Shown here: positions 1-8,815 of the stretch, piece after piece | Position numbering within the stretch: the first letter of the stretch is position 1 | Layout: the number at the start of each line of letters is the position of its first letter | From: an uncultured Paenibacillus sp. | Lineage (GTDB): Bacteria; Bacillota; Bacilli; Paenibacillales; Paenibacillaceae | Length of the DNA: 64,000 nucleotides | Direction: 5' to 3' | Assembly: GCA_937895345.1 (NCBI GenBank) | Contig: CALAWP010000012.1 | Coordinates: 12,160 to 76,159, forward strand | The notes under the pieces: model-generated | The model's input: only the letters and a program-made list of their open reading frames with translations | The model's database searches: none | Told to the model about the DNA's origin: nothing | Translations under genes and position numbers: made by a program

Positions 1-1353
1 GGCTTGACGGATGCCGCGGCCGTTAATCGGTATATCGAGGATGTGCTGCAGCATTCCCTGGCCGGCATTAAGGAGCATGCGACGGACGATAGGCTTGACC
101 GTTTCGAAGCGGCCAAGGAGCTGCTGTTCGGCATCGGCTCCGTCCGGACGGTGGACGATATGTCCGCCTTATATTTGGAGCTTCTGTCCGGCGAAGCGAT
201 CATTATGCTGGACGGGTTCGATTATGCCTACTGCGTGGACATCCGCAAGTGGAAAGGGCGGGACATTACCGAATCCACGAACCAAACCTCGGTGCGGGGG
301 CCCAGGGAAAGCTTCACGGAGACCCTCCGCGACAATACCGCCATGATTCGGAGAAAAATTAAAGACCCGAGGCTTTGGCTGGAGACGATGACGATCGGGC
401 GGTTGACGAAGACGGACGTCAGCTTGATGTACATGAACGGAATCGCCAAGCCATCCGTTATCGAAACGGCGCGCCACCGGCTGCAATCGATCGATATAGA
501 CAGTGTCCTGGACAGCGGATACATCGAAGAATTGATTGAGGACAACAAGCTGACGCTGTTTCCCGCCGTTTACAACACCGAGCTGCCGGACAACGTAGCC
601 TCGCAGCTTCTGGAAGGCAAGGTGGCGATATTGGTCGACGGCACTCCGAACGTGCTTATCGTGCCAACGCAATTCGTATCCTTCTTACAGTCGAACGAAG
701 ATTATTATCAGCGGGCCTTTTACGCAAGTTTGCTCCGTATATTGCGGTATTTGAGCCTGGGCATCTCATTGCTTTTCCCATCCTTTTACATTGCAATAAC
801 CACCTATCACCGCGATATGCTGCCTACGCAGCTTTTGATCAGCCTGGCCGCGCAGCGCGAGGGCGTGCCGTTTCCGGCGTTTGTCGAAGCGGTCGTGATG
901 GAGCTGACGTTTGAGATTTTGCGGGAAGCGGGTTTGCGGATGCCGCGCGCGATCGGCCAAGCCGTTTCGGTCGTCGGCACGCTTGTTATTGGCCAGGCCG
1001 CGGTCGAAGCGGGCATCGTCTCGGCGGCGATGGTCATCGTCGTTTCCATTACGGCCATTTCGACCTTTACGCTTCCTTCGTACACGATGTCGATTCCGGT
1101 CCGCATCCTTCGTTTCGCTTTTATGGGGGCCGCCGCGAGCTTTGGACTTTTCGGCACGATTATGGGACTGTTTGCGCTGCTGCTCCACTTGTGCTCGCTG
1201 CGTTCCTTTGGAGAACCGTATATGGCGCCGTTGTCACCCTACAAAGGAGTCGATATGGGAGACGGCTTGCTTCGATTGCCGCGGTGGCTGATGTTTAAAC
1301 GGCCGGATACGGCGAAGGGAAGCGGGAGCACCCGTTACCGCAATCGAGGCTGA
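1..1353 (+). CDS. Spore germination protein, GerA family (5' end cut off by window)
   Basis: Germinant-receptor A subunit of the spore inner membrane; with the B and C subunits it senses nutrients and triggers germination. About 450 residues are visible. The frame is open to the window edge, and the first residues (GLTDAAAVNRYIE) match the internal GL-x-D segment of GerA proteins rather than a start, so some N-terminal residues are missing. The soluble N-terminal half is followed by hydrophobic segments beginning about residue 240 (LRYLSLGISLLFPSFYIAI), then the family-typical stretch LPTQLLISLAAQREGVPFPA and further membrane helices. The end, PYMAPLSPYKGVDMGD, is also typical. It is the first visible gene of an A-C-small protein-B operon; any forespore promoter lies outside the window. 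Confidence 0.95.
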   Translation, partial: GLTDAAAVNRYIEDVLQHSLAGIKEHATDDRLDRFEAAKELLFGIGSVRTVDDMSALYLELLSGEAIIMLDGFDYAYCVDIRKWKGRDITESTNQTSVRGPRESFTETLRDNTAMIRRKIKDPRLWLETMTIGRLTKTDVSLMYMNGIAKPSVIETARHRLQSIDIDSVLDSGYIEELIEDNKLTLFPAVYNTELPDNVASQLLEGKVAILVDGTPNVLIVPTQFVSFLQSNEDYYQRAFYASLLRILRYLSLGISLLFPSFYIAITTYHRDMLPTQLLISLAAQREGVPFPAFVEAVVMELTFEILREAGLRMPRAIGQAVSVVGTLVIGQAAVEAGIVSAAMVIVVSITAISTFTLPSYTMSIPVRILRFAFMGAAASFGLFGTIMGLFALLLHLCSLRSFGEPYMAPLSPYKGVDMGDGLLRLPRWLMFKRPDTAKGSGSTRYRNRG

Positions 1354-1395
1354 GGGGAAGCAATATTTTACGGCTGAACTACAGGAGGAGCTGTC

Positions 1396-2583
1396 ATGAA
1401 GCTGCGTAAAGCGGCGGTTGTTTCGTTGTGCCTGATTTTGATGACGGGCTGCTGGAGCAGGCGGGAGCTGAACGATTTGATGATCGTCCTCGGCATAGGT
1501 CTCGATTGGGAGGACGGCGAATACGTCGTCTCGTTCCAGGTCGTCAATCCGGCCCAAATCTCCGCTCAGAAACAAGACAATACGAGAGCGCCCGGCACCT
1601 TGTACCAGGGAAGGGGCAAATCCGTCTTCGAAGCCGCAAGGTCGCTGACGGCCGAGGCTCCGCGCAAAGTGTATGTGGGACATCTTCAACTGTACGTCAT
1701 AGGCGAGAAACTGGCTCGTCGAGGCATCGGCGATATGATCGACAATATGCTTCGGGATAACGAAGCCCGAATGGACTTTAATGTCGTCATCGCCAGAGGA
1801 ATGACCGCCGAGAGCATTTTGAAGCTGTACACGCCTCTGGAGAAGCTGCCCACCAACAATATGCTGCTTTCCTTGAAAACCTCGGAGAAAAACTGGGCGC
1901 CTACGGTATCGATCACGTTGGATGAAGTGTTGGACCAATTGTCGACGGTCGGCAGCGAGCTCGCGATTACCGGCATCAAGCTGATCGGAAACAAAGAAAT
2001 GGCGGATTCGCCCCGCAATGTTGCCAAGTTCAGGCCGCCGAGCCGATTCCGCTATTCGGGCATTGCCGTATTTAAAGGGGATAAGCTGATCGGGTGGCTG
2101 AACGAAAACGAAAGCAAAGGATACACCGATATTACGAACCGGCTGGAAAGCACCTCCATTCAACTGCCTTGCGGCAAAAATCATTACACCGTCATTGAGG
2201 TGACTTCATCCGATTCAAAATTGCGGGCAAGCGTACGCCGCGGCAAGCCCGTCGTGCGAATCAGCATCCGGTCGGAAGGAACCATCGTAGGCAGACACTG
2301 TCCGACGGTCGACGTGACCGATCCGGCAACAGTCGCGGAGCTGGATCGTAAGGCTGCGACCTACATGCGCTCCCATTCGGTAGCGGCCGTGAACAAAGCG
2401 AAGGCGTTGAAATCGGATATATTGGGATTCGGCATTCAATTGGCCAAGGAGCATCCCGCCTACTGGAGGACGGTCAAGGATGACTGGAACGAACATTACT
2501 TTCCGGACGTGCAAGTGGAATACGACATCAAGTTTAACATTCGAAAGACGGGAACGACCGGGAATACGACACTGAAACACTAA
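1396..2583 (+). CDS. Germination protein, Ger(x)C family lipoprotein
   Basis: C subunit of the GerA-type germinant receptor, a lipoprotein anchored on the outer face of the spore inner membrane. 395 residues, the usual length. The signal peptide ends in a lipobox around M16-T-G-C19, followed by the family hallmark WSRRELNDL and the GIGLDW motif near residue 37. The C-terminal region (AKALKSDILGFGIQLAKEHPAYW) matches the conserved third domain. The start is fixed by an AGGAGGAG ribosome site about 7 bases upstream. It follows the A gene by 42 bases and precedes a small membrane gene, so it is co-transcribed with them. Confidence 0.95.
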   Translation: MKLRKAAVVSLCLILMTGCWSRRELNDLMIVLGIGLDWEDGEYVVSFQVVNPAQISAQKQDNTRAPGTLYQGRGKSVFEAARSLTAEAPRKVYVGHLQLYVIGEKLARRGIGDMIDNMLRDNEARMDFNVVIARGMTAESILKLYTPLEKLPTNNMLLSLKTSEKNWAPTVSITLDEVLDQLSTVGSELAITGIKLIGNKEMADSPRNVAKFRPPSRFRYSGIAVFKGDKLIGWLNENESKGYTDITNRLESTSIQLPCGKNHYTVIEVTSSDSKLRASVRRGKPVVRISIRSEGTIVGRHCPTVDVTDPATVAELDRKAATYMRSHSVAAVNKAKALKSDILGFGIQLAKEHPAYWRTVKDDWNEHYFPDVQVEYDIKFNIRKTGTTGNTTLKH

Positions 2584-2616
2584 CTTTAGCGGCAGAAAGC
2601 GAGGCGGGACTTTACG

Positions 2617-2850
2617 ATGGCTTCATTCATCGCAGTGTTGGCTGTGGCGGCGGGGACGTTCTGGCTGGAGGCTCCGGGACTGAGCCGCCGGAAGCGCAAG
2701 CGGGAGCTGTCCGCGTTCGTTATACTGCTGCTGGCGGCAACCGCGCTTTACGGGGCGATGACGCTGGAGGTTACGCTGCCCAACCCGTTCGAGCTTCTTC
2801 GGCTGATGTACGGCCCGTTAGATTTCGGCAAGTCTGCAAGCGGGGGATGA
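2617..2850 (+). CDS. Small two-helix membrane protein in germination operon (D-subunit-like)
   Basis: 77-residue protein with two hydrophobic stretches, about residues 3-18 and 32-50, separated by a very basic loop (SRRKRKRE). It lies between the C and B genes, and its TGA stop overlaps the ATG of the B gene, which indicates translational coupling. Some GerA-type receptors carry a small two-helix D protein (for example GerKD) that modulates the receptor. Size, topology and position fit this role, but I cannot show homology by eye. No catalytic motif is present. Confidence 0.7.
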   Translation: MASFIAVLAVAAGTFWLEAPGLSRRKRKRELSAFVILLLAATALYGAMTLEVTLPNPFELLRLMYGPLDFGKSASGG

Positions 2851-3861
2851 GGATGAACGAATATGCCAATGCCCGCATATCGTCCAGACAATTTACGATA
2901 CTGATCGTGCTCGGCGTCATCGGCTATACGATTCTGGTTATACCTACCATGGCGGCGGCTTTCGCCAAGCAAGACACCTGGCTGTCGATGCTGCTGGCGT
3001 TTGCGCTGGGGCTTGCGACCGGAGGCATGTACGGCTTGATTGCCAATCGGCTTTGCGGTCAAAGCCTCGTGGCGGGAGCCCGGCAGCGATTGGGCATATG
3101 GTTCGGCGGTGTGGCGGGACTGCTTGTACTGTTTCATTTTTATTTTATTTTTGGCCGTAGTCATCATCGCGTACAGGTATGGCGTCGAAGCTTTCGCCCG
3201 CATGGGCGAGTTGCTGATGCCGGTTTTTTTTGCGCTGTTCGTCACCCTGGTGGTGCTCCTCCTGCCGCAAGTCGAGCTTCCCCATTTGCAGCCCGTCGCC
3301 GCCAACGGCATCCTGCCGATCGTTCAAGGAGCGTTTCCGATTTATTGCGCGGCTTTCGCGGAAATGCTGGTCATCTTTATGCTCGTTCCGCATGTGGAAG
3401 CGAAGAACGGTCTGGTGAAGCCGATCGTCAAAGGTTTTGCGGTCGGCGGCGTTGTTATTTTTATCGTTATGCTGCTGTGCGTGCTCGTATTGGGGCCGAA
3501 TTTGATGGAAACCAAATATTATCCGACCTTCGTGCTGGCCCAAAAAATATCGGTCGGGGACTTCCTGGAACGTTTGGAGGCCGTCTTGACCTTTTTATGG
3601 GTCATTACGGTGTTTTTCAAAACGCTGCTGCTGTTCTATGCGCTGACGACGGGATTGTCGCAGCTCTTTCGCCTGAAGGAAAGCCGTATGCTGACGATTC
3701 CGCTGGGCATGATTTTGCTGGTAAGCACCGTGGCCGCCACCCCGAGCATTACCGTGTATAACGATATTTTGCTGCGGTATTACTTCTGGTTCGATTTAAC
3801 CTTTTGCGTTCTGCTGCCCGCCTTGATAGGGGCCGCGCTGGCCATTAGACGCGGAAAGTGA
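2847..3861 (+). pseudogene. Spore germination permease, GerB family, with single-base frameshift
   Basis: B subunit of the GerA-type receptor, an APC-superfamily-like integral membrane protein (GerAB/ArcD/ProY family). The N-terminal part (ISSRQFTILIVLGVIGYTILVIP) is read in one frame up to about 3140. The rest (FLAVVIIAYRYGVEAFARMGELLMP to the stop at 3861) is in the next frame. The switch lies in a T-rich run at about 3130-3155, and skipping one base restores a protein of about 337 residues. No other disruption is visible and codon use is normal on both sides. Either a sequencing error in a T tract or a recent inactivating insertion could explain it; if real, the receptor lacks a full B subunit. 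Confidence 0.85.
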
Positions 3862-3868
3862 AACTTTT

Positions 3869-3884
3869 TATCGGAAATCCGATA
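3869..3884. promoter_or_regulatory. Inverted repeat upstream of LuxR-type regulator gene
   Basis: TATCGGA-AA-TCCGATA, perfect 7-bp arms with a 2-base centre. It lies just after the gerB stop and 60 bases before the regulator start. It could be an autoregulatory operator, since no T tract follows that would make it a terminator. This is inference only. Confidence 0.4.
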
Positions 3885-3944
3885 TATAGGAAGGAGGAAC
3901 TCTATTTAACAAAATAGGATGCCATTCAAGGAGGAAGTTTCGTT

Positions 3945-4625
3945 TTGGCCGATTTGTCGTACAGCCGGCGCTATGCCGGCCACCGGTATTTGATTGATGC
4001 ATTCAGGCGCAGCCTTTTTCATATTAAGGAACATCTGACGGGGCCGTGTTTGTTTTTGCTGACCGATCCCGCAGGCGTCTTGTTGTCGATGGAAAGCAGT
4101 TCTTGTTTGAAGCCCGAGCAGTTTCCGATTCGTCCCGGCATGTCCTTTGCCAGGGAGCGCACCGGCGTCAATGCGATCTCGGAGGCGATGTCGCGCAAAG
4201 CTCCCGTTTACCTGCCGCCCGAGAAGCACGAGAACCCTCTGTTCCGTGCTTGGCATTGCTACGCACTGCCGCTGGAGTCGCCCTCGGGTACGATCGGGTA
4301 TTTGGACGTTTCGACGGTAAACGCGGATATGAAAAGCGAGATGATGGCGATTGCCAAGCTTATTCCCGCCCAGCTGCTGACGCTGTACCGCGGCTCGGAA
4401 GAAGGGAACGCGCAAGGCGAGCGGCTGCTCAGCTGCCGGCAGCTGCAGGTGCTGAAGCTGATCGCGCAAGGCGAGACGGTGAAATCGATCGCCGCAAGTC
4501 TGAATATCAAGGAATGCACGGTCAACCATCACAAAAAAATGATCTTCGGCGCATTGGGCGTTCAATCCAGCGCGGAAGCGGTAATGATCGCAGCCAAAAA
4601 CCGGTTGTTTGACCGTTGCCTATAG
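3945..4625 (+). CDS. GAF-like/LuxR-type HTH transcriptional regulator
   Basis: 226-residue DNA-binding regulator. Residues about 20-150 resemble the GAF-type sensor part of AcoR-like activators (FLLTDPAGVLL, then GMSFARERTGVNAISEAM and PLFRAWHCYALPLESPSGTIGYLDVS). The C-terminal 60 residues form a LuxR-type helix-turn-helix (LLSCRQLQVLKLIAQGETVKSIAASLNIKECTVNHHKKMIF). It has no sigma-54 ATPase domain, so it is not a full AcoR. The start is TTG, chosen for the AAGGAGGAAG site about 7 bases upstream. It sits between the germination operon and a lipoprotein gene on the same strand. Targets are unknown; the adjacent lipoprotein promoter is one candidate. Confidence 0.8.
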   Translation: MADLSYSRRYAGHRYLIDAFRRSLFHIKEHLTGPCLFLLTDPAGVLLSMESSSCLKPEQFPIRPGMSFARERTGVNAISEAMSRKAPVYLPPEKHENPLFRAWHCYALPLESPSGTIGYLDVSTVNADMKSEMMAIAKLIPAQLLTLYRGSEEGNAQGERLLSCRQLQVLKLIAQGETVKSIAASLNIKECTVNHHKKMIFGALGVQSSAEAVMIAAKNRLFDRCL

Positions 4626-4635
4626 CATTCTATAG

Positions 4636-4664
4636 GTGGAAAATTTCCCCTCCCATGCTATACT
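4636..4664 (+). promoter_or_regulatory. Putative promoter of the lipoprotein gene with overlapping symmetrical element
   Basis: A good -10 hexamer, TATACT at 4659-4664, lies 43 bases before the start codon but has no good -35. The region 15-25 bases upstream holds a near-palindrome GGAAAATTTCC inside GGTGGAAAATTTCCCC. That pattern suggests an activator-dependent promoter. Confidence 0.4.
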
Positions 4665-4707
4665 GTTTTGGTGTGTTCCAAAATATAGAGTATGGCGGAG
4701 GAGAATT

Positions 4708-5352
4708 ATGTTTAGAAGAAAAAGCATCGTCGTATTGCTCGCGCTGACGCTGATTGCCGCGTTGGCCGCCGCATGCGGAGGCAAAGACAAAAAGGTCGAT
4801 CTGGGAGTTACGGGAGCAGGCACTTATACGAACGATTATTTCGGCGTATCGCTCAACTTCCCTAAAGACTGGGATGTGCAGGATGCGGAGGGCATGAACG
4901 AGCTGGCCGAAGCTGGCAAGGAACTGATCGCGGGCGACGACGCCAAGAAGAAAAAGCAGCTGGATCTGGCCGAAGCGAAAACGTTGAATTTGTTGGCCGT
5001 TTCTCAATTCCCGCTGGGCGGAGAAGAGCTGGGCGCGTCCTTCATGTCCGTTGCCGAGAAGGTAAGCAAGTTGCAAGGGATTTCGTCGGGCAAAGATTAT
5101 TTGGAAGCTTCCAAGACACTGATGGAGCAGTCGGGCGTCCCCTATGAATACCATGAGATTACAACCGCCAAAGTAGGCGGCAAAGATTTCGACGTGTTGC
5201 AGGTGACGCTGGATGCGGGAGATTTTGTCGTCACCCAGGATTATTACAGCACGCTGATTGAAGGGTATGCGTTCAACTTCATCTCGACTTACGTGGACGA
5301 CGCTTCGAAGGCGTCCATCGATGAAATTATCCAATCGGTTTCTTTTAAATAA
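4708..5352 (+). CDS. Lipoprotein with PsbP/DcrB-like fold signature, function unknown
   Basis: 214-residue secreted lipoprotein. MFRRK plus a hydrophobic stretch ends at C23 (AAAC). The mature part opens with YTNDYFGVSLNFPKDWDV, the start typical of PsbP/DcrB-like small lipoproteins, and ends with IDEIIQSVSFK, also typical of that fold. The ATG at 4708 was chosen over upstream in-frame codons because GGAGGAG precedes it and the signal peptide begins there. The middle is Lys/Glu-rich (AGDDAKKKKQLDLAEAKTLN). It is a single-gene unit with its own promoter and terminator. Function is unknown. Confidence 0.75.
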   Translation: MFRRKSIVVLLALTLIAALAAACGGKDKKVDLGVTGAGTYTNDYFGVSLNFPKDWDVQDAEGMNELAEAGKELIAGDDAKKKKQLDLAEAKTLNLLAVSQFPLGGEELGASFMSVAEKVSKLQGISSGKDYLEASKTLMEQSGVPYEYHEITTAKVGGKDFDVLQVTLDAGDFVVTQDYYSTLIEGYAFNFISTYVDDASKASIDEIIQSVSFK

Positions 5353-5372
5353 ACCCACTTGTTTTCAGATGT

Positions 5373-5400
5373 CCCGTCCGGTTACCGGACGGGTTTTTTT
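5373..5400 (+). terminator. Intrinsic terminator after lipoprotein gene
   Basis: Perfect 9-bp stem CCCGTCCGG / CCGGACGGG with a TTA loop, followed by seven T. It lies 20 bases after the lipoprotein stop. Confidence 0.93.
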
Positions 5401-5412
5401 GCCTGCAGGTTT

Positions 5413-5421
5413 TGGTATAAT
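5413..5421 (+). promoter_or_regulatory. Extended -10 promoter for unknown membrane protein
   Basis: TTGGTATAAT contains TGnTATAAT, an extended -10 element, 28 bases before the proposed start and directly after a terminator. No convincing -35 is seen, as expected for extended -10 promoters. Confidence 0.5.
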
Positions 5422-5448
5422 TCCTATTATCATGGGAAAATTGAGGGG

Positions 5449-6906
5449 ATGGTCATCCTGCATTGGTTCGGCTTTTTTGGAAGCGTCATCGACGCGTTGT
5501 TCGTCGCGGCGGGATACGCGGCCGTCGGTCTTCTCGTCGCGCGTCACAGGCGAAAGCAGACGCAGCGGCCCGCTTTATGGAAAGCGCTTGCCGTCGTCTT
5601 TGTCGGTTTGTTTGCCTTTACGATTCGCATTCCGGTGATGGAGAAGACCGTGCAGCTGGCGGTGCTTCCGCTCGGCGTGTGGATTTTGTATTTGTTTCTT
5701 CGCCGTAACAACTGGCCGGCTTACCGCGGCTACGCCTGGATTGGATTTGCGGCCAACTTCGTCTTGGCGGGCATGGCGCTTCTAGCCGTTCCGGCCGATC
5801 AGGGGCTGTATCCGAAGGAAACGGCTTCAACCTATGTTGCCGGCACGGAAGAGGCGGCGGTGATCCGTCTTCATCCTCTGGCTCCGGCGGCGGAAGTGAA
5901 TGCCGAGCGGCTCAAGCAGGCGGTCGAACGGTCGGCTTTGGCCGAAATGGATGCCATCCACTGGTATATGCAGGCGAAACACGGCGATTTGCCCGAGTAC
6001 GAGCCTACGCCGGAGCGGTTTCCGTATCAATTGACCGGGACGGAGCCGCGCTGGGGAAGCGGCATCGGCCGGGCCGTATTTGTGGAAGAAGACGGGCTGG
6101 GCTTGCTTGTGACGACGGCGGGCCGGCATTATTACTTTCGCTCTGACCATCCGTTTGTGGAGGTGGGACCGGCACAAGCTTCTCTGCCTTCCATTCTGGA
6201 AGAGCCGCGCTTGTCTGCTCTGAACCCGGAAGGATTTCCGGATGGACGGCAGATGGTGGAGACGATCAATCGGACTTATGCCTCGGCCAACGCCAAGGAA
6301 GCGCTGCAGCCGATCGCGTTGGACGGCCGCCATGCCTATGCGCCGTATATATCGGACACGGGCCGATACGGCTCCAGCTACTGGATTCGCAAAGGAAAGT
6401 CCTGGACCATTGCCCGCATCGATTCGGACGGCGATCCGTATGTGTGGAAGCTGGATCAGGACGATCCGTCGACCCATTATGTCGTCTGGAGCTTTAATCC
6501 GGAGAAAGAGCTCTCGAAGCTGCGTCTGTATCTGATGCGGGATAGAAATGCATATGTAAGCGACAGCCGTCACTATTATACGCCGATAATGCAGCTGCAG
6601 GCCGAGATCGATGTCCGCGAGTCGCCGTACGGCGTCATGCGTTTTCCCGCCGATTGGCGGGAGGCGATTACGGAAAGCGCTCCGAAGGCGGACCGCAGCT
6701 GGTCCGATCTATTGTTTCCGTCTTCGCGGCCGCCGGTCGTGACGGTCATGTGGAATCATTATAACGAAGAAGGGGTAGAAACGTTTCCGGTCGGCGGCGA
6801 ACAGGCGGGCTTCGGATATACGAAGGAAGATATTGCGATCGAACCGGTCTATATTGTAAATGAAAGGAACTTGCTTGTGAATGCCGCCGCCGAGCAGCCT
6901 GAATGA
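5449..6906 (+). CDS. Unknown membrane protein with large extracytoplasmic domain
   Basis: About 485 residues. The first 115 hold roughly four membrane helices (HWFGFFGSVIDALFVAAGYAAVG; ALAVVFVGLFAFTI; LAVLPLGVWILYLFL; YAWIGFAANFVLAGMALLA). The remaining 370 residues are soluble, acidic and rich in aromatic residues, with no motif I recognise. The start is uncertain: the ATG at 5449 abuts GAGGGG, too close to be an ideal ribosome site, so an in-frame CTG at 5458 is an alternative. It stands alone between a terminator and the ABC exporter promoter. I do not recognise its family. Confidence 0.65.
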   Translation: MVILHWFGFFGSVIDALFVAAGYAAVGLLVARHRRKQTQRPALWKALAVVFVGLFAFTIRIPVMEKTVQLAVLPLGVWILYLFLRRNNWPAYRGYAWIGFAANFVLAGMALLAVPADQGLYPKETASTYVAGTEEAAVIRLHPLAPAAEVNAERLKQAVERSALAEMDAIHWYMQAKHGDLPEYEPTPERFPYQLTGTEPRWGSGIGRAVFVEEDGLGLLVTTAGRHYYFRSDHPFVEVGPAQASLPSILEEPRLSALNPEGFPDGRQMVETINRTYASANAKEALQPIALDGRHAYAPYISDTGRYGSSYWIRKGKSWTIARIDSDGDPYVWKLDQDDPSTHYVVWSFNPEKELSKLRLYLMRDRNAYVSDSRHYYTPIMQLQAEIDVRESPYGVMRFPADWREAITESAPKADRSWSDLLFPSSRPPVVTVMWNHYNEEGVETFPVGGEQAGFGYTKEDIAIEPVYIVNERNLLVNAAAEQPE

Positions 6907-6957
6907 CGGCAAGAACGGCTTTCGGCCGGGAGTTCGGGGCTTCGCAGGCCGGCGGCC

Positions 6958-6985
6958 TTGAACCGGCGCTTGAATCCGCTATAAT
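6958..6985 (+). promoter_or_regulatory. Sigma-A promoter of the ABC exporter operon
   Basis: TTGAAC at 6958-6963, 16-base spacer, perfect TATAAT at 6980-6985. It lies about 100 bases upstream of the first exporter gene. Confidence 0.65.
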
Positions 6986-7081
6986 TTATATATTGAATAG
7001 TTTATAACTGAAGCATTTCGACAGGGCGGATTCATCGCGGCCGAACGGGAATGCGACAAGCAGAGGGAGCTGATCGAGGGA

Positions 7082-8815
7082 ATGTTGAAGCTGTTTCGAT
7101 ACTTGCGGCCGTACGGCTGGCTTATTGTGCTGGTTATGGCCCTTATTTTGCTCCAGTCGCTGTCGGAGCTGTATTTGCCGACCTTGATGGCCGATATCGT
7201 CAATCATGGGGTTGTCGAGGGCAATACCGGCTATATATGGAAGATGGGCGGATTTATGCTCGTTGTGGCGCTCGTCGGCGCCGGCGTCTCGATTCTCGCA
7301 AGTTATTATTCATCCCATATTTCGTCCGGCTTCGGGCGGATCGTCCGAGGCAAAGTGTTCGAGCATGCGGAAAACTTTTCGCTGCAAGAGTTCGACAAGA
7401 TCGGCACTGCGTCGCTCATTACGAGGACGACGAACGACATTAACCAGGTGCAGCAAGTGCTGATGATGATGCTTAGAATGATGGTCATGGCGCCGATGAT
7501 GTGCATTGGCGGCATCATTATGGCGCTGTACAAGGATGCGAAGCTGACACTGGTGCTGCTGGCGGCGCTGCCGATTTTGGCGCTAACGATTTGGCTGATC
7601 GCCTCCAAGGGGATGCCGTATTTCAAGGCCATCCAGAAGAAGCTTGACCGGCTGAATCTGGTGCTGCGCGAAGGGCTGACGGGCATTCGCGTCATCCGTT
7701 CCTTCAACCGGACCGACCACGAGAAGGAACGGTTCACGGAAGCCAACCGCGATTTGATGGCGACCTCGATCAAGGTCAATCAAATTATGGCTTTTATGAT
7801 GCCGATGATGATGCTGATCATGAACTTTTCGACGATTGCCATCGTTTGGTTCGGAGGCTGGCGCATCGACAGCGGCGACATGCTTGTCGGCGACCTGATG
7901 GCCTTTATCCAGTATGCGATGCAAATCATGTTTTCGCTGCTGATGCTTTCGATGATGTTCGTAATGGTGCCCCGGGCATCCGTCTCCGCCGTCCGGATCA
8001 ACGAAGTGCTGGATATGCAGGCGGGAGTGCGGGACCGGGCGCAGGCCGGCGGCCGAGGAAGGCTCGAAGAGGAAGGGACGGTAGAGTTCGACCGCGTGAC
8101 GTTCCACTATCCGGGAGCGGAGAAGCCGGCGCTTGACGACATATCGTTTACGGCGCATCCGGGCGAGGTGACGGCCGTGATCGGAGGGACCGGCTCGGGC
8201 AAGTCTACGCTCATTCATTTGATCCCCCGTTTCTATGACGTGCTGAAAGGCTCCGTGCGGGTCGGAGGCAGGGATGTCCGGGACATGACGCAAGAGGAGC
8301 TTCGGGCGCGCATGTCGCTTGTTCCGCAGAAGGCGGTGCTGTTTACGGGAACGGTGGCGGACAATATTCGTTACGGCAAGGAGGACGCGACGGGCGAGGA
8401 AATCCGGAAAGCGGCCGAGACCGCTCAGGCGCTTGAGTTTATCGAAGGAATGCCGGAGGGCTTTCAGTCCGTGCTCGCCCAAGGCGGAGCCAACTTGTCG
8501 GGCGGCCAGAAGCAGCGGTTGTCTATTGCAAGGGCGCTGGTCCGCAAGCCCAACGTTTATTTGTTCGACGACAGCTTCTCGGCGCTCGATTACAAGACGG
8601 ACGCCAGGCTGCGCACGGCGCTGAAGGAGGAAACGAAGGATGCGGCGGTTATTATTGTTGCCCAGCGCGTCAGTACCGTAATGGACGCGGACCGCATCAT
8701 CGTGCTGGACGAAGGGCGCGTGGCCGGGATCGGCACGCATAAGGAACTGATGGAGCGGTGCGGCGTCTATCGCGAAATCGTGTCGTCCCAGCTGACGGAG
8801 GAGGAGATCGCATGA
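7082..8815 (+). CDS. ABC exporter half-transporter, degenerate-site subunit
   Basis: 577-residue type IV (ABCB-like) exporter: six membrane helices in residues 1-310, then an ATPase domain with Walker A GGTGSGKST, signature LSGGQ and Walker B VYLFDDSFSALD. The residue after the Walker B aspartate is D497 instead of the catalytic glutamate. This is the hallmark of the degenerate site in heterodimeric exporters such as TM287/288 or BmrCD. The stop overlaps the next gene's start (ATGA), so the two are translated together and should form a heterodimer. YfiB or YheI of B. subtilis are the nearest analogues I can suggest. Substrate is unknown, probably drugs or lipophilic compounds. Confidence 0.9.
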   Translation: MLKLFRYLRPYGWLIVLVMALILLQSLSELYLPTLMADIVNHGVVEGNTGYIWKMGGFMLVVALVGAGVSILASYYSSHISSGFGRIVRGKVFEHAENFSLQEFDKIGTASLITRTTNDINQVQQVLMMMLRMMVMAPMMCIGGIIMALYKDAKLTLVLLAALPILALTIWLIASKGMPYFKAIQKKLDRLNLVLREGLTGIRVIRSFNRTDHEKERFTEANRDLMATSIKVNQIMAFMMPMMMLIMNFSTIAIVWFGGWRIDSGDMLVGDLMAFIQYAMQIMFSLLMLSMMFVMVPRASVSAVRINEVLDMQAGVRDRAQAGGRGRLEEEGTVEFDRVTFHYPGAEKPALDDISFTAHPGEVTAVIGGTGSGKSTLIHLIPRFYDVLKGSVRVGGRDVRDMTQEELRARMSLVPQKAVLFTGTVADNIRYGKEDATGEEIRKAAETAQALEFIEGMPEGFQSVLAQGGANLSGGQKQRLSIARALVRKPNVYLFDDSFSALDYKTDARLRTALKEETKDAAVIIVAQRVSTVMDADRIIVLDEGRVAGIGTHKELMERCGVYREIVSSQLTEEEIA

